25,789 nucleotides of DNA from Pseudomonadota bacterium (lineage in GTDB: Bacteria > Pseudomonadota > Gammaproteobacteria > Enterobacterales > Enterobacteriaceae), in the NCBI GenBank assembly GCA_023454395.1, contig JAEYFY010000269.1, positions 1 to 25,789 of the forward strand, read 5' to 3'. The notes beneath the pieces were generated by a model, which saw only the letters and a program-made list of their open reading frames with translations, was not told the origin of the DNA and did no database searches. Made by a program: the position numbers and the translations under genes. Below, in pieces: positions 17,184-23,317 of this stretch. The stretch's first letter is position 1. The number at the start of each line of letters is the position of its first letter.

Positions 17184-17459
17184 ATGTCTAACCCTGTAGC
17201 ATCTCAAAAAAAGCCCCGAAAAGGAAGCGCCGCGGATTGGCACCGTGCGGATATTGTGGCGGCTTTGCATAAAAAAGGGGTCACACTAGCGCAATTATCT
17301 CGTGAGCATGGTCTTTCTTCTCGGACGTTAAATAATGCGCTAGAGCGAGCGTACCCAAGAGCTGAACAGATCATTGCGGATGTGATTGGCACGGCTCCTG
17401 AAACAATATGGCCGAGTCGTTACATCAACAAGCCACCCTCTAATAATCATGGACGGTAA
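17184..17459 (+). CDS. Ner-like (Nlp/SfsB family) regulator
   Basis: A 91-residue helix-turn-helix protein. ATG 17184 is chosen because TGGAG (17171-17175) lies 8 bases upstream and the protein start MSNPVAS fits; the longer upstream frame has no ribosome site. The segment DWHRADIVAALHKKGVTLAQ, LSREHGLSSRTLNNALER and IIADVIGTAPETIWPSRY is the full Ner/Nlp signature. In phage Mu, Ner is the early repressor that turns off the lysogenic and transposition promoters. Here it faces a Mu-type winged-helix gene across a 137-base region, echoing the Mu control region, but no Mu transposase is present. It probably regulates the divergent modules. Confidence 0.9.
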   Translation: MSNPVASQKKPRKGSAADWHRADIVAALHKKGVTLAQLSREHGLSSRTLNNALERAYPRAEQIIADVIGTAPETIWPSRYINKPPSNNHGR

Positions 17460-17566
17460 TTGAAATAGCCTAAATATTTACCCTTGCCTATCGGTAAGGC
17501 ATTGAACCCATTCTAACGTCAACACCATGGAAAAAACCCTTAATTCATTTAATTGAAGGAACAGTC

Positions 17567-17908
17567 ATGTCTATCAAAAATAAATTGCAAAAAATCCGAG
17601 AAGAAAACGAAGCGAAAGGATTAAACGATCCGGCTTTATTTAAACAGCGTTTGTTCAACGGTGGCTTTGGATTAGCAAAAACCTTTTGGCTATTTTGGTT
17701 TTTACCGATTTTATTCTTAAATATCGTTGAATTTTTTATTACTAAAAAGGTGACATTGAATAAAGTGGAAGCATTGATTCTTATTTGGGATGTTTGCTGT
17801 TTTTACTTTATCGTGAAAATACCTAATCGTCGTGCTTGGTATTACGTGGCGTTGGTGGTGATTGCACTCGATATATTAGCAGGGATCACCGTGAATTTTC
17901 TGCTGTAA
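17567..17908 (+). CDS. Small three-helix membrane protein
   Basis: A 113-residue protein with a charged cytoplasmic-type N terminus (about 1-30) and three predicted membrane helices at about 33-58 (rich in Phe and Trp), 67-84 and 90-112. The loop between helices 2 and 3 is basic (KIPNRRAW). AAGGA precedes the ATG. The lipoprotein gene follows after 9 bases, so the two are almost certainly co-transcribed and perhaps act together in the envelope. I do not recognise a family. Envelope proteins of this size on mobile elements can serve in exclusion or as toxins, but nothing in the sequence decides this. Confidence 0.75.
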   Translation: MSIKNKLQKIREENEAKGLNDPALFKQRLFNGGFGLAKTFWLFWFLPILFLNIVEFFITKKVTLNKVEALILIWDVCCFYFIVKIPNRRAWYYVALVVIALDILAGITVNFLL

Positions 17909-17917
17909 GGTGAAAAT

Positions 17918-18235
17918 GTGAAAATGAAACTTAACCAGTGGATGAAATTATGCGTATTAACGGCGATGGTTGGTTTAACGGGATGTAATGAGAGCGCTGT
18001 TAATTGTAATAGTGATGGCGCAAAGGCATTAGCATTACAAGTCGTCAATCAACATGTGGGTTGGGCGATGTATGAGCAGCTTGAGAATGTGCGAACGCAA
18101 CGCCAAAATGCAGAACGAGGCGTTTATCTCTGTGCTGCCGAAGCAACGGGAAAAGCAGGCTCTGTCACGGTAATTTATTCCGTGCAGCTCACGGATGATA
18201 AAAAAAGTTTTGTTGTTACGTTACTCAACGGTTAA
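17918..18235 (+). CDS. Small hypothetical lipoprotein
   Basis: A 105-residue protein with a lipoprotein signal: basic start, hydrophobic core and lipobox LTGC, with Cys23 as the lipidation site. The mature part has two further Cys (VNCNSD and YLCAAEA) that could pair, and a C-terminal beta-rich segment (GSVTVIYSVQL, KSFVVTLL). The start is GTG 17918, 7 bases after AAGG; ATG 17924 is an alternative. Tight spacing to the membrane-protein gene suggests a pair. A terminator follows directly. Not recognised. Confidence 0.75.
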   Translation: MKMKLNQWMKLCVLTAMVGLTGCNESAVNCNSDGAKALALQVVNQHVGWAMYEQLENVRTQRQNAERGVYLCAAEATGKAGSVTVIYSVQLTDDKKSFVVTLLNG

Positions 18236-18240
18236 TTGCT

Positions 18241-18271
18241 ATGCCAGCCTATTATTAGGTTGGCATTTTAT
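18241..18271 (+). terminator. Intrinsic terminator after lipoprotein gene
   Basis: ATGCCAGCCT (18241-18250), loop ATTATT, AGGTTGGCAT (18257-18266), with one G-T wobble, then TTTTA. It separates the Ner/membrane/lipoprotein group from the next genes. Confidence 0.8.
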
Positions 18272-18443
18272 CCTTTGACGTTTCTATTCTTTCATTCACT
18301 TTCCACATCAATATTCCCCGCCATAAATAAAAAATCACGGTAGGTATATCAAAATAGCAATGATGGCTAAATGCGTATAACTACCTGATTATAAACAATA
18401 AAATGCTTTACTTTGCTAGTGATTATGGTAAAGTATATGCATG

Positions 18444-18473
18444 GCACTATACCCAAATATGATTGGGTTGTGC
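18444..18473 (+). promoter_or_regulatory. Two-part hairpin in the DUF2787 gene leader
   Basis: Outer GCAC (18444-18447) pairs with GTGC (18470-18473), inner ACCCAA (18451-18456) with TTGGGT (18463-18468), with a six-base loop and a small internal bulge. It ends 42 bases before the start codon and has no T run. It may be an mRNA leader structure or an operator next to a TATATG box at 18434-18439. Confidence 0.4.
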
Positions 18474-18515
18474 TTAACAGTTTATTTCCACTTTTTTATT
18501 TAAAGGCCACTTTAT

Positions 18516-18950
18516 ATGACTATTCATCAGTCAGGGCTACGCTTGCCTATCGCACAAGTATTTAGCCAATTGTTATTAAATGAACTGGATAATTCAGTGA
18601 TTAACGCCGCGATTGATTTAACCACTGTTCGAGCGGTTACCTTAAATTTTCGAGACCCATTGTATAGTGCTGAAACAGGCGGTTTCCATCCTGTCGAAAT
18701 ACGTTTATTGAGGCTGCATGAGCAATGGAAGTTTGATTATGTGACAGATTTTTCATATATGGGGAGCTATTATCCTGAGCTTGAAAAGGAACTCGATATT
18801 TGTTGGTCGCTGGGTTATGTTTATCATTTTTTGATGGGGGATATTGATGAAGAAGAAGGCGGAGCACTGTTTGAACTGTGGCAACGCAATTTTATTCAAT
18901 ACCACAAAATGAAATGTTATGAAGTCAGTATTCAGTGGGAAACCCACTAA
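18516..18950 (+). CDS. DUF2787 family protein
   Basis: A 144-residue soluble protein. The block LNFRDPLYSAETGGFHPVEI, RLLRLHEQWKFDYVTDFSYM and PELEKELDICW matches my recollection of the DUF2787 family, small uncharacterised proteins found on mobile elements of Vibrio, Shewanella and enterobacteria. There is no signal peptide or membrane segment. A weak AAAGG precedes the ATG. The peptidase-like gene follows after about 70 bases on the same strand, with a 12-base palindrome in the gap. Function is unknown. Confidence 0.7.
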   Translation: MTIHQSGLRLPIAQVFSQLLLNELDNSVINAAIDLTTVRAVTLNFRDPLYSAETGGFHPVEIRLLRLHEQWKFDYVTDFSYMGSYYPELEKELDICWSLGYVYHFLMGDIDEEEGGALFELWQRNFIQYHKMKCYEVSIQWETH

Positions 18951-18966
18951 TTAATTAAAAAATAAT

Positions 18967-18978
18967 ACCAGCGCTGGT
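18967..18978. promoter_or_regulatory. Perfect 12-base palindrome
   Basis: ACCAGCGCTGGT is a perfect palindrome without spacer, GC-rich in AT-rich surroundings, so it cannot form a usual hairpin loop and is more likely a dimer-binding site. It lies between the DUF2787 and peptidase-like genes, 43 bases before the latter, close to a TACAAT box at 18996-19001. Confidence 0.4.
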
Positions 18979-19020
18979 TATTCCATAAAGTACAGTACAA
19001 TCAATAGAAGGTTTTAGTTG

Positions 19021-19536
19021 ATGTTGATACCGTCCAAGCAAGGGGATTTAGATTGCCTCTGTGGGATTTACAGTCTGGTGAATATGAGTACATGGTTCTA
19101 TGGCGACCGCATTAAGCCCCGCCCGTTATTTAATTATCTTTTGCGTGAATACAGTGAATACTGGTCACTGTACAAGTGTTTAACCCAAGGTATTGATGTT
19201 CCTGAGATGGATTACTTGATTAAGCGCCTAACCTCAAAATACCCATCACAAGCCCCTCTACGCGTCACCACGCCATTTCGTTACAAAGATGGACTTACCA
19301 CACAAAAAATACTGTCTGCTTGTCAGGTGTTCCTGAGCGCACATACAACCTCACGTCGGCTCATTCTTCTGGGTGATCAGTGGCATTGGTCGCTGGTGGA
19401 GCGTATGGATAGTGAATATCTCTATTTCTTTGATAGCCACCAGCAAGAGAAGGTAAGCCGCACCAGCTATGGATTACGAGGTAACAAGGTACGGCGGTTA
19501 TATAGTGAATCTGTTTATTTTGTTGAAATCACTTAG
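19021..19536 (+). CDS. Papain-like cysteine peptidase candidate
   Basis: A 171-residue protein; ATG 19021 has AGAAGG 9 bases upstream, better than the TTG at 19018. The N terminus QGDLDCLCGIYSLVN resembles the oxyanion Gln and nucleophile Cys loop of papain-like and C39-like peptidases (Gln7, then Cys12 or Cys14 before Gly). The second half supplies a His in GDQWHWSLVER (His122) and an Asp in YLYFFDSHQ (Asp138), in the order Cys-His-Asp expected for this fold. No signal peptide is visible, so it should act in the cytoplasm. The end overlaps the convergent gene by 8 bases. The peptidase call rests on motif order, not on a recognised family, and the substrate is unknown. Confidence 0.6.
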   Translation: MLIPSKQGDLDCLCGIYSLVNMSTWFYGDRIKPRPLFNYLLREYSEYWSLYKCLTQGIDVPEMDYLIKRLTSKYPSQAPLRVTTPFRYKDGLTTQKILSACQVFLSAHTTSRRLILLGDQWHWSLVERMDSEYLYFFDSHQQEKVSRTSYGLRGNKVRRLYSESVYFVEIT

Positions 19537-20122
19537 TTTTCTTATTCGTTTTATTAATTTTATCTATAAGCTTACTTATTTCTTCTGGAGTTGTTAGATC
19601 ATAAATAAAATTTTTATTCTGAATTGTAGGGATAGGGGCATTTCTTACGGCATTACCTCTTACTGTGGGAATTTGCTTATACTTTGTTCTTAGATAACGA
19701 TAAACTTCAGACTCATTATCTCCTACTGATAGTCGATATGATGCAATTTGAAATAAATCATAGAGTTTTTGAGATTCATAATTTCTAGCAGGTGTTATTC
19801 TAGGTAAATCGAAATTTTTAGCATGCATTTTGTCATAAATCATTGTTATACAAAAACTAATAACTTTACTAACATAGTCTATATTTTTACCTTTAGCTTT
19901 CAGTTCTATACCTAGTTGTGTTTGATATATAACAGCCAATTTAGAAAAAACATCATGTCCAAGATTTATTTCTGTGGGGATAAATCCTTCATATTCCAGT
20001 TTATCTTTCTTATCTTTCTTTATTTGATTGTTACGTTCTTTTTTCTCTTCAGGGGATAAAGGTGCTTTCCTTTTTTTTTCTCGTTGTATTCCTTCTGCGA
20101 TATTAAAAAATTTTCTTGTCAT
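19529..20122 (-). CDS. Hypothetical basic protein
   Basis: A 197-residue protein with a Lys/Arg/Glu-rich, probably helical or disordered N terminus (residues 1-50), a central helical region (IDYVSKVISFCITMIYDKMH) and a Lys-rich end (KTNKKTK). It has no membrane segment or known motif that I can see. Its codon use is more AT-rich than the genes to its left, matching the alpA-rep block to its right, with which it shares a divergent promoter region. The basic character suggests nucleic-acid binding, perhaps in replication or control of the element. AGGAG lies 7 bases before the ATG, inside a small hairpin. Family not recognised. Confidence 0.65.
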   Translation of the reverse strand: MTRKFFNIAEGIQREKKRKAPLSPEEKKERNNQIKKDKKDKLEYEGFIPTEINLGHDVFSKLAVIYQTQLGIELKAKGKNIDYVSKVISFCITMIYDKMHAKNFDLPRITPARNYESQKLYDLFQIASYRLSVGDNESEVYRYLRTKYKQIPTVRGNAVRNAPIPTIQNKNFIYDLTTPEEISKLIDKINKTNKKTK

Positions 20123-20125
20123 TTC

Positions 20126-20140
20126 AAACTCCTAGAGTTT
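20126..20140 (-). promoter_or_regulatory. Hairpin over a ribosome-binding site
   Basis: On the minus strand AAACTC, loop TAG, GAGTTT, just before the start at 20122. The pairing takes in the AGGAG ribosome site of the basic-protein gene. A six-base stem is modest, so an effect on translation is only possible. Confidence 0.35.
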
Positions 20141-20160
20141 AATTGTAACATCTTGATAAC

Positions 20161-20180
20161 AAGTGATTGTCACTTTTTTT
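20161..20180 (+). terminator. Terminator-like hairpin in divergent region
   Basis: AAGTGA, loop TTG, TCACTT, followed by T (seven in total). It would stop plus-strand transcripts that run antisense through the basic-protein gene and so shield alpA from upstream read-through. It could also be an operator. Confidence 0.5.
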
Positions 20181-20284
20181 CAAGGATAGCATATTTGAGG
20201 CGTTTTAGTGAAGGATATGAAAAAGCGCGACTTATTTAAATTGATTATACTGTTTCACATCAACTCAACTGGATGGAAAAATAA

Positions 20285-20479
20285 ATGAATATTGAGAATA
20301 AAGTAATCATAATTACAATGGATGAAGTCTTGAAATTAATGGGGCTGAAATCTAGAAACTCTATATACTCTCTTGAAAAAACTCAGCAATTTCCTCGTCG
20401 CATCCGTATAGGGGTGAGACGAGTGGGTTATGACTTAGTTTCAGTCGAGAAATGGTTAGAATCTAGGACAATGAAATAA
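20285..20479 (+). CDS. AlpA-family regulator
   Basis: A 64-residue winged-helix protein of the AlpA/excisionase-like family. IITMDEVLKLMGLKSRNSIY, QFPRRIRIGVRRVGYDLVSV and EKWLESR are typical: the first segment picks the site, FPRRIRIG and GYDLVSVEKWL form the wing and last helix. AlpA of CP4-57 activates integrase expression and promotes excision; other relatives control replication genes on satellites. Here it lies 36 bases upstream of the HUH protein gene, in the same direction. The ribosome site is weak (GGA). It is the best candidate for the switch of this element. Confidence 0.88.
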   Translation: MNIENKVIIITMDEVLKLMGLKSRNSIYSLEKTQQFPRRIRIGVRRVGYDLVSVEKWLESRTMK

Positions 20480-20511
20480 AAACTTTTATCTAATATATGA
20501 AGGAGAAAGTT

Positions 20512-20535
20512 ATGTATGAAAATTTATGCCAGTAG
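20512..20535 (+). promoter_or_regulatory. Overlapping seven-codon leader frame at the rep start
   Basis: AGGAG (20501-20505) is spaced 6 bases from an ATG at 20512 that opens MYENLCQ and stops at TAG 20533-20535. The main gene starts at ATG 20516 in another frame, 10 bases from the same site. Ribosomes may choose between the two, lowering initiator synthesis. Confidence 0.35.
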
Positions 20536-21280
20536 GAGAAGTATAAATAGACGAAGCAGTGAAGAAAAAAAGGAGAATAACGAAAGAATTAAAATACTGA
20601 AGTTTATTTACAATAAATCAAAAAATAAAACCCATAAGAATTTAGCTAAAAAAATTTATAATTGTGAGGAAAATGATCCATGTAATAGCTTAGCTTGTGC
20701 TAAATGTATTAATACTAAGCAATTATATCTAGTTAATAAATACAGAAGTTATATAAATAAAGACTATGTTTTTGTGACTCTTATTTTCTATAAAAATAAA
20801 ATCACAATAAATGAATTATCAGATTTCAATCCTAATTTATTAAAGGACAAGTTAAGAAAGAAGCTTAAATCTATTGGTTTTAATAACTTTATTTTTGGCA
20901 GTCTAGAATTAGACCTCCACTTATATGAGAGCATTAATTCTAGTTATTATCAACCTCATTTTCATTTATTAATTCCTAATGAAAGTGAAAAAATCAAATC
21001 TCTTAGAGATTACATGAAGTCATCTAAGAATTTAAACTCTCGGCAAGGCATTAAAAATAGACCTATGGTGGTTGATGAAATTAATGATATTGGTGGGGTT
21101 ATCAAGTATATAACTAAAATCATGTGGTGCGAAATAGCATTTTTTACTAATAAGGAGGGAAAGCTCAAGCATAGTGGTAAACGCCGTATATCAAATAGTC
21201 ATATATTTGCTGATTCATTAGTTAAGCTAGATACACTGAAATTCAGTGACATATTTTTTAAGTGTAATTCCAGTAACTAA
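20516..21280 (+). CDS. HUH-type replication initiator candidate
   Basis: A 254-residue protein with the three motifs of rolling-circle initiators in order: YVFVTLIFY (about residues 84-92, motif 1), QPHFHLLI (146-153, the metal-binding His148 and His150) and KYITKIMW (197-204, with Tyr198 as likely nucleophile and Lys201). Upstream, Cys50, Cys56, Cys61 and Cys64 can bind zinc. Such enzymes nick one strand at an origin and stay bound through Tyr. The protein is very basic and AT-rich. It follows alpA and precedes a helicase-like gene and iteron-like repeats, which supports a replication role. A relaxase or transposase use of the same fold cannot be ruled out, but it lacks their larger domains. 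Confidence 0.7.
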   Translation: MKIYASRRSINRRSSEEKKENNERIKILKFIYNKSKNKTHKNLAKKIYNCEENDPCNSLACAKCINTKQLYLVNKYRSYINKDYVFVTLIFYKNKITINELSDFNPNLLKDKLRKKLKSIGFNNFIFGSLELDLHLYESINSSYYQPHFHLLIPNESEKIKSLRDYMKSSKNLNSRQGIKNRPMVVDEINDIGGVIKYITKIMWCEIAFFTNKEGKLKHSGKRRISNSHIFADSLVKLDTLKFSDIFFKCNSSN

Positions 21281-21303
21281 ACTCTAGATCTCTGTTTAGA
21301 CTG

Positions 21304-21438
21304 CACCAGTATGCCTGTAGATATGGATGATTGATTAGTCTGATAGTTTTTAGAATGAACACTGGTTAATTTATCTTTATTAGTATAATGCTAATACATA
21401 CTGGTGTTGTAAATGGTGATTTGGTGATTTAGTGATTT
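21304..21438. repeat. Candidate origin or control region: inverted repeat and iterons
   Basis: CACCAGTAT (21304-21312) and ATACTGGTG (21398-21406) form a perfect nine-base inverted repeat 85 bases apart. Just after it come three tandem eight-base units: GGTGATTT (21415-21422), GGTGATTT (21423-21430) and AGTGATTT (21431-21438). Between them ATTAG/CTAAT arms flank TATAAT (21384-21389), a good -10 box. The region lies between the HUH initiator and the DUF927 gene and could be the replication origin, the operator of the helicase gene, or both. Confidence 0.5.
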
Positions 21439-21461
21439 TTTAATTATCAATGAGGTCATTT

Positions 21462-23087
21462 ATGACAATGAAAAAAAATGGTTCGAAACATATTAAGCTT
21501 GTTGCTTTATCATACCAAGATGAAGGGCAAGAATCTTATCGTTTAGTTAAGTTTTTTAATATAAATAAAAAGCAGGATGATTGTTTATTAATTCCAGCAT
21601 CAATAATTGCAGTGCCTAATAAACTTAAAAGCCTTCTATTAGAGAATGGCTTTAAACCTAAAGTTATCCATGAGAATTTCAAAGAAGTTTTTGATGTTAT
21701 TTTAGGTGATTGTGATGAAAGAATTGTACTGTGTAATAAACCAGGTTTTCTTTATGTTGATAATAATTACTACTATATTAAAAATTCAGGAGAGGTAATA
21801 GGTGGACATGATGGCTTGAAGATATTTCCAAACCCTAATGCTAGAACATTTAATTACTCATGTCAGGCTAAAGGGACATTGGAACAATGGAAGAATAAGG
21901 TAGCAGAAACTGCTAAATATAGTCCTTATATTATGCTTGGCTTATGTTCAGCTTTTGCTGGCATATGCATTTATTTTACAAAAATAGAATCAGGAGGATT
22001 TCATGCTCACGGTGAGAGCTCTTCTGGGAAAAGTACAATGTTAGAATCAGCAGCTTCTGTATTTGGAGACTCTTCATACATTCTTGATTGGAATATCACT
22101 GAGGCTGCATTTGAGCAGCAAGCGGAGTCTCGTAATCATGGTTTATTATTGACAGACGAACTTATTTTAATAGACTCCAATCGTCAAGCAGCCGCCCAAA
22201 AAATGCAAAAGTTTGTATATATGCTTGGTTCTGGTACTGGTAAGTCAAGAAGTAATACCTATCAAGAACGTTCGGCTAGTTGGCAATTAGTCGCTTTAAG
22301 CAACGGAGAAGAAGGTTTAAGCCAACATGCTAGCACTGGTTTAATGAATCGTAAGAATGGTGAAATAGCGCGGTTCATCGATGTTCCTGTTGATTGTGAT
22401 AATAATATGGGTATTTTTAGTTCATTACCTGAAGGTGTATCGTCATCTGCTGAATATGCAGAAAATTTGAAAGAAAATTGCAATAACTATTATGGCACCG
22501 CTGGGGATGCATTCGTACGGAAGATACTGGCAAAGGTCAATCAAAAGTCCTACGAGTACATTACTAATAAGCTCAAACATTATATTGCCGAATTCTTAGA
22601 GAAGAATGATGTAGGCTCTAATGGATTAGATAAACGTATCGCTACTCGTTTTGCTTTAGCTTACGCAAGTGGGATACTCGGTATTAAAACTAAGATTCTC
22701 CCCTTTACTGAGAAGGAGGTTTTTGATGGAATTACACATTGTTATCTGAAAGCTATAGATCAAAACCCTATTAAAAAGGTTATTTTCAATCAAAAGCTAT
22801 TAGATACATTGAAAAATCCCTGCAAACCGAAAAAGAGTCTCGTAGATAAGGACAAACTAAACAATTTAAATGCCATTGTTGTTCAAATCAAAGAGGTACA
22901 GTGTGTCGCAGTAAAATCATCATTTTTTGATGATAATATTATTGGGAATAAAAAAACTGTGATTCGCCAGTTGGTCTCAGAAGGAAAGTTACTTACTGAT
23001 GCCCAAGGAAAAAGCACTCGCCAGTGCAAGGTTAATGGCGTGAAATTAAGTCGTCGCTATTGTTTGAAAGTAGATATTGTGAGTTAA
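21462..23087 (+). CDS. DUF927 domain AAA+ helicase-like protein
   Basis: A 541-residue protein from ATG 21462, which has TGAGG 6 bases upstream (21451-21455); an ATG at 21450 would overlap that site. The DUF927 region spans about residues 90-480. It holds a Walker A loop GESSSGKST (about 183-191), a Walker B-like GLLLTDELILID (about 226-237) and the sensor-like stretch SWQLVALSNGEEGL. DUF927 proteins resemble superfamily 3 replicative helicases and DnaC-like ATPases of mobile elements. The C-terminal 90 residues look like a winged helix (NKKTVIRQLVSEGKLLTDAQ). No primase motif is visible. Next to the HUH initiator it is the likely helicase of the element. A strong terminator follows. Confidence 0.82.
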   Translation: MTMKKNGSKHIKLVALSYQDEGQESYRLVKFFNINKKQDDCLLIPASIIAVPNKLKSLLLENGFKPKVIHENFKEVFDVILGDCDERIVLCNKPGFLYVDNNYYYIKNSGEVIGGHDGLKIFPNPNARTFNYSCQAKGTLEQWKNKVAETAKYSPYIMLGLCSAFAGICIYFTKIESGGFHAHGESSSGKSTMLESAASVFGDSSYILDWNITEAAFEQQAESRNHGLLLTDELILIDSNRQAAAQKMQKFVYMLGSGTGKSRSNTYQERSASWQLVALSNGEEGLSQHASTGLMNRKNGEIARFIDVPVDCDNNMGIFSSLPEGVSSSAEYAENLKENCNNYYGTAGDAFVRKILAKVNQKSYEYITNKLKHYIAEFLEKNDVGSNGLDKRIATRFALAYASGILGIKTKILPFTEKEVFDGITHCYLKAIDQNPIKKVIFNQKLLDTLKNPCKPKKSLVDKDKLNNLNAIVVQIKEVQCVAVKSSFFDDNIIGNKKTVIRQLVSEGKLLTDAQGKSTRQCKVNGVKLSRRYCLKVDIVS

Positions 23088-23112
23088 CTGTTCAACCAGT
23101 AAATATCATATG

Positions 23113-23144
23113 AAAGGCCTTCTAGTTATTTCTGGAAGGCCTTT
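23113..23144 (+). terminator. Strong intrinsic terminator after DUF927 gene
   Basis: AAAGGCCTTC (23113-23122), 12-base loop, GAAGGCCTTT (23135-23144): perfect ten-base arms, followed by GTT. It ends the alpA-rep-DUF927 transcript. Confidence 0.8.
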
Positions 23145-23254
23145 GTTACATTGGCTTTAGGCTATTTGAGTGATATTGATTATATCTGCGTCAAATTTAA
23201 TAGGGTAGTAGTCTGCTATGAGCGAAAAGCTGAAGTAAGTTTTTTTTACATGCA

Positions 23255-23287
23255 ATGAAAATAGCCACGAAAGTCATGGCTGTTCAT
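23255..23287 (-). terminator. Hairpin downstream of the lone nuclease gene
   Basis: ATGAA and AGCCA pair with TGGCT and TTCAT, separated by single mismatches, around a nine-base loop. On the minus strand it follows the nuclease stop codon by about 30 bases; the T run after it is weak, so termination is plausible but not certain. Confidence 0.45.
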
Positions 23288-23317
23288 ATTACGAATAACT
23301 TTACTTGATATATTCAG

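Noticed and set aside
16630..17459. Mu-like prophage
   Set aside because: Only two Mu-type DNA-binding proteins are present; transposase MuA/MuB, head and tail genes are absent.
17842..18048. Minus-strand frame across the membrane protein and lipoprotein genes
   Set aside because: It is antisense to a tightly spaced gene pair with good ribosome sites.
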